From Ophiura sarsii (taxonomy: Eukaryota > Echinodermata > Ophiuroidea > Amphilepidida > Ophiuridae), in contig CM069448.1 of NCBI GenBank assembly GCA_035610835.1, forward strand, positions 9,363,607 through 9,427,606: a stretch of 64,000 nt of DNA, written 5' to 3'. Positions within the stretch are counted from its first letter, which is position 1. The number at the start of each line of letters is the position of its first letter. The notes beneath the pieces are model-generated. The model saw nothing but the letters and a program-made list of their open reading frames with translations. It searched no databases and had not been told where the DNA came from. A program made the position numbers and the translations under genes. Below, one piece after another: positions 52,505 to 63,262 of the stretch.

Positions 52505-54510
52505 TAGTTTTTCCCCGAAATAGATTGCCCCATCTAAGACACGTGCATTGCAATTCGAAATTGATTTCCCCCATATAAAACACAACCCCCCCTCCATAAA
52601 ACATGTGTATTGGTACCCGAAATTAATTTCCCCATCTATAACACGTGTATTGACATCCGAGATAGATTTCCCCCATATAAATAAAACACGATCCTTGACA
52701 CCTGAAACAAAATCTTCCATATAAAACACGTTCATTGACATTCGAAATTGATTTCCCCATCTATAACACGTGCATTTACATCCAAGATAGATTTCCCCCA
52801 TATAAATAAAACACGATCCTTGACACACTTGAAACAGATTTCTACCATATAAAACACGTGCATTTACCCCGGGAATTTACATTCGAAATAGATTCCCCCT
52901 ATATTAAACATGATCTTTGACCGCCACCCCCACCCCCTAAAACATGTGTATTGCGTTGGTACGGTACCCGAAATTGATTTCCCCATCTAGAACACGTGCA
53001 TCGACACCCGAGATAGATTTCCCCTATAAAACACGATCCTTTACACTTGAAAAAGATTTCTTCCATATAAAACACGTTCATTGACATTCGAAATTGATTT
53101 CCCCATCTATAACACGTGCATTTACATCCGAGATAGATTTCCCCCATATAAATAAAACACGATCCTTGACACTTGAAAAAGATTTCTACCATATAAAACA
53201 CGTTCATTGACATTCGAAATTGATTTCCGCATCTATAACACGTGCATTTACATCCGAGATAGATTTCCCCCATATAAATAAAACACGATCCTTGACACCT
53301 GAAAAAATTCTTCCATATAAAACACGTGCATTGACATTCGAAATGTATTTCCCCATCTATTAAACCTATAACACGTGGAATCCGAGAGAGATTTCCCCAT
53401 ATAAATAAAACACGATCCTTAACACACTTGAAAAAGATTTCTACCATATAAAACAAGTGCATTTACCCCGGGCATTTACATTTGAAATAGATTCCCCCTA
53501 TATTAAAGGCATATTATGTCAGGTATTATGTGATCTTTTCCAGAGAGCGCCCTCTATTCATGTTTTTTTTTAGAAAGTAGATTTTCTTGCAGATTTACAT
53601 TTCTGATCATAAATCGTACATACATTCCAAGTTACAGAGCGATACGATTCCTAATTACCTCAAGATAATGGTTTTAGAGTGAATTTAGACTAATAAAATA
53701 AGTTGTCGGATATCCGACAGTTTATTTTCACTCTAAAACCATGATTTTGAAGTAATTAAGAATCGTATCGCCCTGTAACTTGGAATGTATGTACGATTTA
53801 TGATCAGAAATGTAAATCTGCAAGAAAATCTGCTTTCAATTTTTTTTTCGATGTTGAGGGCGTTCCATGGAAAGATCACATAATATACCTTTAAACATGA
53901 TCTTTGACCCCCCCCCCCCCCCCCTAAAACATGTGTATTGCATTGGTACGGTACCCGGAATTGATTTCCCCATCTAGAACACGTGCATCGACACCCGAGA
54001 TAGATTTCCCCTATAAAACACGATCCTTTACACTTGAAAAAGATTTCTTCCATATAAAACACGTTCATTGACATTCGAAATTGATTTCCCCATCTGTAAC
54101 ACGTGCATTTACATCCGAGATAGATTTCCCCCATATAAATAAAACACGATCCTTGACACTTGAAAAAGATTTCTACCATATAAAACACGTGCATTGACAT
54201 TCAAAATAGATCTCCCCTATATTAAACACGATCATTGACACCCACCGCCCCCCCCCCCCTAAAACATGTGTAGTGGTAAGTACCCGAAATTGATTTCCCC
54301 TCTAGAACACGTGCATTAGCATCCGACTACACGTGCATTTAAATCCGAGATTTCCCCCATATAAATAAAACACGATCCTTGATTTACACTTGAAATAGAT
54401 TTTTCCTTATAAAATACGTGCATTGTTATTCGAAATAGATTCCCCCTAAATTAAACACGAACCTTGACACCTCCGCCCCCCCTCCCCATAAAATGTGTAT
54501 TATTGGTACC
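52505..54510. repeat. Satellite with ~110-bp units and ~600-bp higher-order repeat
   Basis: Units alternate GATTTCCCCATCTATAACAC, GATAGATTTCCCCCATATAA, AAACACGATCCTTGACAC and CATATAAAACACGTTCATTG. A longer block (ATTTACCCCGGG ... ATATTAAACATGATCTTTGA ... GGTACGGTACCCG) recurs at about 52860 and 53457, i.e. ~600 bp apart. The long minus-strand frames (up to 187 codons) repeat with the satellite and are not genes. Confidence 0.92.
53507..53890. mobile_element. piggyBac-like hairpin MITE inside satellite
   Basis: 384 bp, TTAA copies at 53503-53506 and 53891-53894. The uninterrupted satellite at 52911-52930 reads CTATATTAAACATGATC, giving a single TTAA at the same point. Confidence 0.95.
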
Positions 54511-54540
54511 AAAAATGGAATTTCAATTTATAACATGTGC

Positions 54541-55700
54541 GTTGAGCATATAGTGATGATATCTTCAGCCTTGACAGCATACACAGTGATGTTATCTTCA
54601 GTAGACAGCTAGTCCGAAGTGATGCTATCTTCAGTAGACAGCATACATAGTGATGCTATCTTCAGTAGACAAAATACTAGTAGACATTCCGAATTGATGC
54701 TATCTTCAGTAGATTCAGTAGACAACATACATTAGTGATGCTATCTTCAGTAGACAGCATACATTAGTGATGCTATCTTCAGTAGACAGCATACATTAGT
54801 GATGCTATCTTCAGTAGACAGCATACATTAGGGATGCTATCTTCAGTAGACAGCATACATTAGGGATGCTATCTTCAGTAGACAGCATACATTAGTGATG
54901 CTATCTTCAGTAGACAGCATACATTAGTGATGCTATCTTCAGTAGATAGCATACATTAATGATGCTATCTTCAGTAGACAGCATACATTAATGATGTTAT
55001 CTTCAGTAGACAGCATACGTTAGTGATGCTATCTTCAGTAGACAGCATACATTAGTGATGCTATCTTCAGTAGACAGCATACATTAATGATGTTATCTTC
55101 AGTAGACAGCATACATTAGTGATGCTATCTTCAGTAGACAACATACATTAGTGATGCTATCTTCAGTAGACAGCATACATTAGTGATGCTATCTTCAGTA
55201 GACAGCATACATTAGTGATGCTATCTTCAGTAGACAGCATACATTAGTGATGTTATCTTCAGTACACAGCATACATTAGTGATGTTATCTTCAGTAGACA
55301 GCATACATTAGTGATGATATCTTCAGTAGACAGCATACATTAGTGATGCTATCTTCAGTAGACAGCATACATTAGTGATGCTATCTTCAGTAGACAGCAT
55401 ACATTAGTGATGCTATCTTCAGTAGACAGCCTACATTGGTGATGTTATCTTCAGTAGACAGCATACATTAGTGATGCTATCTTCAGTAGACAGCATACAT
55501 TATGATATCTTTAGTAGACAGCCTATAGTGATGATATCTTCAGTTGACAAGATACATAGTGATGCTATCTTCAGTAGACAGCATACATTATGATATCTTC
55601 AGTAGACAGCATACATAGTGATGCTATCTTCAGTAGACAGCATACATAGTGATGCTATCTTTAGTAGACAGCATACATAGTAATGCTATCTTCATGCGCA
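54541..55700. repeat. 32-bp satellite array, ~35 copies
   Basis: Unit ATTAGTGATGCTATCTTCAG then TAGACAGCATAC, exact 32-base period through the centre, more irregular at both ends. Confidence 0.95.
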
Positions 55701-55800
55701 TGAATGCCATCACCACTCAAATAATTGCCATCTGTTTCTGTTCAAGATCACCACTAAAATCACCACCAATAACCCATAAATACTTGGTTATTAGTATACA
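55691..55800. repeat. Unique flank of the 32-bp array, copy 1
   Basis: TCTTCATGCGCATGAATGCC to AAATACTTGGTTATT, almost identical to 56374-56476. Confidence 0.9.
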
Positions 55801-55824
55801 TCATAGGTAAACATTTATTTTTCC

Positions 55825-55830
55825 CCTGCG

Positions 55831-55865
<35 letters not shown>

Positions 55866-55866
55866 T
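55825..55866. repeat. Long poly-C run
   Basis: More than 30 consecutive C after CTGCG. Length in an assembly is unreliable. Confidence 0.95.
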
Positions 55867-55879
55867 GGTTACGCCACTG

Positions 55880-56373
55880 TAGTGATGTTATCTTCAGTAG
55901 ACAGCAGCATACATAGTGATCTTCAGTACAGCATATAATAGTTTGATCAGCCTCAAATTGGCGAGAAATATTCAGTTTTTATCTCTCAGCGCGCAAAAAT
56001 AATCCAAGCATACATATTATAGTGATGCTATTTTCAGTAGACAGCATACTATGATATCTTTAGTATATATATATCATACATAGTGATTTTCAGTACAGCA
56101 TACAAAGTGATGATATCTTTAGTCGACAGCATACATATTGATGCTATCTTCAGTAGACAGCATTACATTGATATATATATTTAGAAGACAGCCCATAGTG
56201 ATGATATCTTCAGTTGACAAGATACATAGTGATGATATCTTTAGTAGACACAGCCTATACATAGTGATACTATCTTCGGTAGACAGAATACATATTGATG
56301 CTATCTTCAGTATAGACGGCATACATAGTGATGCTATCTTCACTAGACAGCATAGGCCTATATAGTAATGCTA
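55880..56373. repeat. 32-bp satellite, irregular second block
   Basis: Degenerate units (GATGCTATCTTCAGTAGACA, GATATCTTTAGTAGACA) with a solo MITE end at 55936-56010. A small third cluster is at 57085-57205. Confidence 0.85.
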
Positions 56374-56480
56374 TCTTCATGCGCATGAATGCCATCACCA
56401 CTCAAATAATTGCCATCTGTTTCTGTTTAAGATCACCACTAAAATCACCACCAATAACCCATAAATACTTGGTTATTTTA
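56374..56480. repeat. Unique flank of the 32-bp array, copy 2
   Basis: Direct duplicate of 55691-55800 with only a couple of differences. Confidence 0.9.
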
Positions 56481-57654
56481 CTGGTGACTGGTGACAGAGC
56501 GCGGAGCTGGTGAAAAAGGTGGGGATGGCGTGTTTGTGTTCAAGTCATGACCACCACGACCGACCAACCAACGAAACACGCTTATAGGGAAGCTTCTCTT
56601 CAGGTCCCACACCACCAAATCAATTCCCTATTGCTTTGTGTGGTAAAGAGGTCAAGTTGGTGTTAATTTTTTTCACCTTTAGAGCAACTGGTTCATTCAA
56701 ATAATTGTTTTTATTGAAGATCTAGATGTCTTCTGCTTAAAAACAATCACTTATGTAGGGCGTAACCAGCATTTTTTACCGCTACGGGCCAATGATATCT
56801 ATCTTAGGTTCAACAGGCTGCCTATATTCTTAGATCAGGGGTTTTAGCTCTAAATTGGTGGAAACAGTGAAATCGTGTAAAATGATAGTATTCAAGAAAA
56901 AGCTAGAGATATCGGGCCTAATGTGAAGGAAATAACCTACAAATGCCAAATTATGAAACATGTTGGTACATTTACAACACTTTTTACCTTTCTAGGATGT
57001 TAAATTTAGACTTATGATGGGGTCAATCTTAATTTCAAACACTGCCGTGTATGGCCAAAATGCAAAATATTATTTGGTGGTGTGTACTCTTCAGCAGACA
57101 GCATAGTATGCTATCTTTAGTAAACAGCGTTTATAGTGATGCTATCTTTAGTAAACAACATGCAATAGCCTAATGCTATCTCCAGTGAACAGCATACAGT
57201 GTTCGGGTTCTATAAAATGTTAATCTATAAAGTCTATTTAGACCTAAAATAATGATCTTTTATTTAAAAACATCATAAAACAATATTGAAATAGTAATAT
57301 TTGTATGCTTATCCATGTAGAATTACTCATTTGAATATGCCAAAACGTATTGTACGCTCGTATATCATGTATATGCAATTACACAGAAATCCGTCTAAAT
57401 GGAAATAAGCTTCAAAGCTTTTTGGGCTATCCTCGGTACTTTTGCCCATATTTTATTATGTATATATATCATGTATATGTTATTCAAATTGCTTGGCATT
57501 ACATGTTTGTATTTTAGAAGTTTCTATCTCTGTATGATGTTTGAGTACCCAATAAAATAAAATAAAATGGCGATACCAATCAAATACACTAAGGCGACGA
57601 AAAAGAGAAACCTGTTCTACGGGCAAACGGACCATGACATAAATTGCCCGCTTA
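56481..57654. other. Unannotated gene-poor stretch
   Basis: No exon recognised. 57085-57205 holds a few 32-bp-like satellite units. Confidence 0.45.
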
Positions 57655-57967
57655 GGCCAAACAAAGAAGAAGGTCTGTCTCAGAAACCCGCCCGCATTGG
57701 TATGTAAAATGAGCTACGGCGCGTAGGTCTATGCGCTGCCGGGGCTAAAAACTTCTTCTTTTTTTCTTCTTCTTTTTTTAAATTTAAATTTAAATTTTTG
57801 GAAAAAGTTTAAAAAAGTTCTCCTTAATCTTGGATAAGCAAAAAACAAATAAAAATGCGCATACCTCATAGCCTATTTTCTAAAAAAAAAATTAAAAAAT
57901 CGCACAGCACTTTTTTTAGCTTTTTTTGCCAAATGTTTCTGAGACAGACCTTCTTCTTTGTTTGGCC
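57655..57967. mobile_element. Harbinger-like MITE with 34-bp TIRs
   Basis: Ends GGCCAAACAAAGAAGAAGGT then CTGTCTCAGAAAC, perfect inverted copies; TTA at 57652-57654 and 57968-57970. Confidence 0.92.
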
Positions 57968-57970
57968 TTA

Positions 57971-58560
57971 GGAGCGCTATTAATTTAGTCTTGTAACCTA
58001 TTGTTATCAATTACTACGAGAGGAGGATTGCCCAGTGCGCGTGTACAACCAGGCAATCATATTTGAATTCGGGGCGTGTACGAGCAGTACTACTTGCTAA
58101 CTGCATGGGTGAGTTTCTATTATGTTCAAGTTGCAGCCGGTTATTTGCACACGAGCATTATGTCATCAACCAGCTTTGATGGAAGGCGAATATTTAAATT
58201 TGGTGGCGGTTTTTAGGGCACCAATTTATAGCGTTGCTAAGCGGGCCTTGTATCCTAATGCTCTCAGGATGGGTCGATCAGTCGGGTGGTTTTTTTTATA
58301 CTTTTCTCCCTTGAAAAAGACTGTAAAAATCAAACAAATCTGTATTTAGACAAGCCCACACAAATATTTGGGTCAGTATTCATTTGCACGTGAAATTTGT
58401 TTTCACCGGTTCCTAAATAAATGGATCGGTCGAGCCCGTAGAGCAGTCAGGGTATCTTTTTTTTCGTCGTCTTAGCAATCGCGGTGATTAAATGTGTCTT
58501 TATGTTGAAACTAAAATGCGTTCTTCCCATGACCCCATAAAGGAACTATTTTTTGAATCC
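57971..58560. other. No gene recognised
   Basis: A short frame at 58122-58349 lacks any recognisable motif and splice context. Confidence 0.4.
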
Positions 58561-58564
58561 AAAA

Positions 58565-59035
58565 GCAACATATCCCGCGAAGCGGAAATGTGAATAAAAA
58601 ATTATATCCCCTCAACAAGCGGATATTTGGTTCCGCTTGCGGAAGTGCCGAAAATAAATATATGCATTCCCATCCCCCACGAGCGGAAAAGCAAACCAAA
58701 AGCGACAACTCCGCGAAGCGAAAATGTCAGGAAAATGTGAACAAATAGCAGGTATTAAAATGGACCGAATTCTTTGCAGTACCGCTTGCGGTACTGCAAA
58801 ACTCCGCTTGCGTTCCCGCGAAGCGGGAATGTAAGCTCCGCTTGGTATCTCCGCTTGCGGATATGCACACATTTATTGGATTTGCCGCAAGCGGGGGATA
58901 AAGTCCTCAAGCGGAGGTACCATTTCCTGTTTGTAATTCCTCTTCGCGGAATTGTCGCTTTGGCTTTGCTTTCCCGCTTACGGACATGCACGTATTTGTT
59001 TACATTTCCCAACGCGGCACAAACTTACCGCTATA
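58565..59035. repeat. Field of GC-rich hairpins (CCGC..GCGG), block 1
   Basis: Many short palindromes with CCGCTTGCGG or CGCGAAGCG cores. The best are TTTGCAGTACCGC, TT, then exact complement at 58773-58800, and TTCCCGC, GAA, GCGGGAA at 58813-58829. Arm sequences differ between hairpins. Confidence 0.88.
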
Positions 59036-59349
59036 GTATAGTAATCACTAGGACCATTGAGTAATGATGACTCGTTAGCATCTAGTGGGGGTCCGCCCAA
59101 AACAACATGAAAAACCGACGGCTATTGATAGTGAGCATTAACAGCTAAGAGAGGATATTGGTATTGATATTTATACAAGTAACATTGATACATTACTAAG
59201 CAAAAAACATATTGTGATGATTATGTTGTATTGAACAGAGGGGCAAGTGTAGGACTGCAGTTTCGAATCCCAGTTAGATATTGGAGATTCTCATCAGCTA
59301 CGCCGTTTATGGCAAGAGGGGAAAGGGTCGATCGGCATATAATTCAATA

Positions 59350-59895
59350 TAATTCTGGGTGTATTTAAACTTCATCATAATATAAGAAACATTTCTTTAT
59401 TCCGTAATGTATAGGCCTACATGAAATAGTTTGTCGGCTGTTGATATTAGCTACGAAACTAAGACACATGTTGAATACCATAGGCCGATGTAATAATGCT
59501 TGATATAGTAGGAATTTGAGATGCGTGTGGATATAATAATCAATGAAGTTTGGTATAAGAATTAAATTGAATGTTTTAATTAATTAATCAATCGATATAG
59601 ACATTATTATTGTGTTTCCTTGATATTACAGCACACGTAATAAATGCATTGATATGATTCTAGTTGTATTTGTACTTCACGGTAGTATAGGAAACATATC
59701 TTTATTCCGTTGGATATTATAGGCCTACATGAGATAGTTCGTGCGGCTATTGGATGTTAGCTACGAAACTAAAACACAGAAGTGCTTGATATAATTCAAA
59801 TTTGATGTCTATGGATTTGATAATCAGCGAAGTATATTAAGAATCAAATTAAATATTATAATTAATTAATTAATTGATATCGAAATATTATTAGG
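59350..59895. repeat. ~300-bp tandem duplication
   Basis: Two copies (from about 59350 and 59656) share TTTATTCCGT, TATAGGCCTACATGA, TTAGCTACGAAACTAA and TTAATTAATTAAT in order, with moderate divergence. Confidence 0.8.
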
Positions 59896-59933
59896 TTCCC
59901 ACGATGCACGATCAGACGATAGGACATGTAGTT

Positions 59934-60233
59934 TTAACATTCCCACGCCAGATCAATTAAGCACTGGAGTACTTGACGGTCAAAGGCATTGAAATTGTCA
60001 CTCAAGTTAGCCGATTCATGTGTGCCGACTTTTCGCGTGGGCGCGTCATGCTTTGTCTCTGAGTGGTTATTGATCGAAAGTTCGGCATCTTCGTCCCCGC
60101 GGGGTTCAGATTTCGGAAGCTTTGATCTCACGATTTGGTCAGAGATATTTTGTGCACGTTTAAACGCCAAGAGTGGGGGTTTTGGGAATAATTGTTGTAA
60201 TATTCCAGTGTTTTCAATTTCAATATCTGTCAA
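59934..60233 (-). pseudogene. Possible retroelement-derived frame
   Basis: 99 codons ending in TAA. The part LFPKPPLLAFKRAQNISDQI then VRSKLP resembles a short conserved segment that follows the reverse transcriptase in some invertebrate retroelements (Penelope-like and related); this is family knowledge from memory. The expected Cys-rich motif does not follow. No start context beyond a possible acceptor (GATTGACAG), so it may equally be a terminal exon. Confidence 0.4.
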
Positions 60234-60554
60234 TCATATAAATTACATTAAACATGATCTAAACCCATTATATCGCCCATACTATCTGTGAATTTTCAAT
60301 CAGTCACTCAAGGAGGCTTCAAAGATCTAGAGAATATCACACGTGTAAATACCCTAAAGTTCCAAATGTTTTGGATTGTAGAAGGTAAGGATATATGTCA
60401 AGTTTCAACAAAAGTCGTAGAAAAGAAAGCAGTACGCCCATACAATTACAAAATCCTTCATTTCGGACCACTTGCCCCACGGACCAGTTGCCCATATTCC
60501 CCTAGTAATACGGTACCCACTCTAACCTGAGACTAAAATACTTAGGTATTTTAG

Positions 60555-60725
60555 TCTCAGCTCTAACGGATGTTTGGCTCCGCTCGCGGAAATGCTAAAA
60601 ATATGTGCATTTCCGCGAGCGGAAATACCAATCGATCGGACCACGCATAAGTTCCGCTTCGCGGAAGCGGAGGTGTGCAGTACGGTAGGCTACCGCAAGC
60701 GCCCGCGCAAGCGGAACTGCACACA
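60555..60725. repeat. Field of GC-rich hairpins, block 2
   Basis: ATTTCCGC, GA, GCGGAAAT at 60609-60626; TTCCGC, TTC, GCGGAA at 60652-60666; further partial units. Same style as block 1, 1.6 kb away. Confidence 0.85.
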
Positions 60726-61440
60726 ATTCGGTCCATTTAAATGCATAAAGTGGTAACTTAGTCCAAAGTCCAATGGCAAACACAGAGAAGGAACGTTGAC
60801 CATTTAATATATTGAGTGGATGTTGAAGAGCAGATTATTTGTTATTTTTTACTTCGGATAGATGATGTGAAATGTGGGCGTGGTCGCTCATAATGTGATT
60901 TTTACCATTCGGCATTTGGGAATTAAAAAAAACTGAAACAAACTGGCAACCCTTGTTTTCATTTGCCGGCTCTTCGCAGTAAATTGACATTTTGTGTCGC
61001 CGTAAAACGCCCATAAAACGACTGTTTCTCGTAAATTTAATTTGAAAGATGGTTATCATCATTGATATATGACAATAGACCCATAATGCCAGGTTTGTTT
61101 TGTAAGAATAGGTTGTTGATCATTGCCTTTATTTAGTTAACAGAAACTGCAAGGCTGCCGAATTCGACAGTCGTATCGAGGAAATCTAGTCAATAATGAA
61201 GTAGGAAATCATAATAATGAAACTTTAGAAGATGAATATTGATTGATCAATATCGGGAAGGCGGTATTATCTTCCAGAAGGTTTCCTTTACGGAATTAGG
61301 CACAAGTTTGAATAGGTAGCAATGCCTTCCTTTCCAGCTAACTTGCAAGTTTTTACAGATTTAGCCAGTCAGCTCAGTTCAGTATCATGATCATGGTAAT
61401 CAAGTAAAGACTAAAGTAAAGGCCTAAGCCCTATGCTTAT
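60726..61440. other. No gene recognised
   Basis: A few short frames, none with recognisable motifs. Confidence 0.4.
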
Positions 61441-61444
61441 TTAT

Positions 61445-62150
61445 TATTAACCCTAAGTTCCCTGGGATTCCCTATACAACACAGTCGCAAATCACCGCAA
61501 ATCAGGTAGTCATGAGACTACGACTTTGAAGTTTACCGCTGATTGCTTTAAAGGTAGATGACCCGATCACATTTTCGTAACACAGAATTATTTCAAACAT
61601 ACGGAGATTTTCATATCATATGAAAGCTCATATTTTTCTCATCATCATACTGAAATTTGACGGCCTAATTCGGTATAATGACAGAAATCGACGAAATAGC
61701 GTTGAATTACCGCGAATGGTGGTTACCACCGATAAAGTTTGTGTACTAGTACTACTCAATGGGTACAGTTCACAGCATCTTGTGCGTCTAAAATAAGAAC
61801 CATAATAGCTATGCATCTCAAATTTTGGGACACAACGTTTTTAAGGATGACCTTTCATGTAGAATAGAAAACTTCAAGTTGAAAATCGGAACATCTACCT
61901 TTAAATCAATTAAATTATCAGCTAATTACTTAATTATTCATGAATTATCATAATTGTTATGCAAATGTTGCGATATTTACTTAATTAGCTAATTAGTTAG
62001 TTAATCAATCATTTAAATTCCAGCTACTCTCATTTCTTTGGTGTTCAATGGGGCCTTAGCTGGGCCACTAGATAGTCGTAGTCTCATCCCGAGTGCGACG
62101 TGTTGTATAGGAGATTCCAAGATCCCTATTCCCCTGAGTGCCAAATAATG
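61445..62150. mobile_element. Outer TIR element carrying a nested MITE
   Basis: Left (CCCTATACAACACAGTCGCA ... CATGAGACTACGACT) is inverted on the right (AGTCGTAGTCTCATCCCGAG ... GTGTTGTATAGGAGATTCC). The AGGTAGATG MITE lies inside. Outer ends not exact. Confidence 0.6.
61552..61900. mobile_element. AGGTAGATG MITE, complete copy
   Basis: Ends AGGTAGATGACCCGAT and complement AGGTAGATGTTCCGAT, with TTAA at 61548-61551 and 61901-61904. piggyBac-type target site. Confidence 0.85.
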
Positions 62151-62206
62151 CTAATCCAAGCGCCTGTACTGCTGCTTTTCGATAATGTAATCAACCGAGC
62201 CTATAG

Positions 62207-62423
62207 GCAAGGGCGAACTTGAGTTATTTTTAGCAAATTTGCTTAGCAACAAGTGGTTCAAAAACAAAACATTCCATGCACGCACTCAACGCTGAGCATT
62301 ACACACTTGATGCGCAGTAGGCGCACTGTGCGGTTGCCTTAATTGATTGATCTGCGCAAGTTGTTTTCACCGGCATTTGATTATTTTCACTGGCAAGACG
62401 TAGCCCCGCCCCGACCTATAAAG
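62207..62423. repeat. Dispersed repeat, copy 2
   Basis: Matches 17215-17412, with a short extra GGCGCACTGTGCGG segment and a second CACTGGCAAGACG segment. Confidence 0.8.
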
Positions 62424-62534
62424 TGGTTAACCCTGACGGCCTGAGACTGAGTGCTAAAAATAGCTAATCCTTAGTTCATCTCCAACTTCCAAGCACTGGT
62501 GCCGCCGGTTTTTGATGACGTTATCAACCGAGCC

Positions 62535-62615
62535 TATATAGCGAGCCTTAGTGTGGGTGGTAGAGAGTGCCGGAGTCTGGAGGGTCCCCAGATCGATTCC
62601 TGGCAGGTTTCCAGC
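62535..62615 (+). repeat. tRNA-like SINE head
   Basis: GGGTGGTAGAGAGTGCCGGA (A box-like) then CAGATCGATTCCTGGCAGG (B box-like). Confidence 0.5.
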
Positions 62616-62946
62616 GATTTAGTTGGTGTTTTTTTCTTCAAAAATTGTGATCCCGGTAATTAAGCCAAATAATATAAATAAACATACATTACAAATTACA
62701 AACATTGTAAATTGTATTGTAAACTTGATTGAACCAGTGCTTTCTAGTTTGGATGGTTTTTTTCAACATTTACATAGCTCTCTTTACACTGCAGCCTATG
62801 CTCCGTGTCAGCTCAACTAACTTCAACAAAGTTTAATCAAGTGATAGGCCCAACGCAACGAATGGCACGTCACTTTCTACGCCACAGCAAACATTTTTCT
62901 TTGATCACTTGCTGTGGATGCAAACGTTCACTAGAACAGGCGCTGA

Positions 62947-63172
62947 TGTCACCTCCCAACTTGTGGTGACACAAAGATGATATTGAGCAATGAACACCTC
63001 CCAACTTGTGGTGACACAAAGATGATATTGAGCAATGAACACCTCCCAACTTGTGGTGACACAAAGATGATATTGAGCAATGAACACCTCCCAACTTGTG
63101 GTGACACAAAGATGATATTGAGCAATGAACACCTCCCAACTTGTGGTGACACAAAGATGATATTGAGCAATG
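62947..63172. repeat. 45-bp minisatellite, 5 copies
   Basis: Unit CACCTCCCAACTTGTGGTGA then CACAAAGATGATATTGAGCA ATGAA, almost identical copies. 45 is a multiple of three, so frames stay open on both strands; not genes. Confidence 0.95.
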
Positions 63173-63201
63173 AAGTGTACTTATTGATAAGAGCCATATT
63201 T

Positions 63202-63262
63202 TCTATCTGTATCTGTCGGTTACTGCAACAAACTGCACAAATGGGATATCAACGTTGCAGGC
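63202..63262 (-). repeat. 3' tail of the 48.3-kb SINE family
   Basis: TCTATCTGTATCTGTCGG then TACTGCAACAAACTGCACAA matches the SINE end at 48307-48370 with several substitutions. It lies 30 bases after the 45-bp array. Confidence 0.8.

Noticed and set aside
52899..54200. Minus-strand frames of 155 and 187 codons in the satellite
   Set aside because: They repeat the same Cys/Gly/Met-rich phrase in step with the satellite units and break at each irregular unit. No domain, start context or splice pattern.
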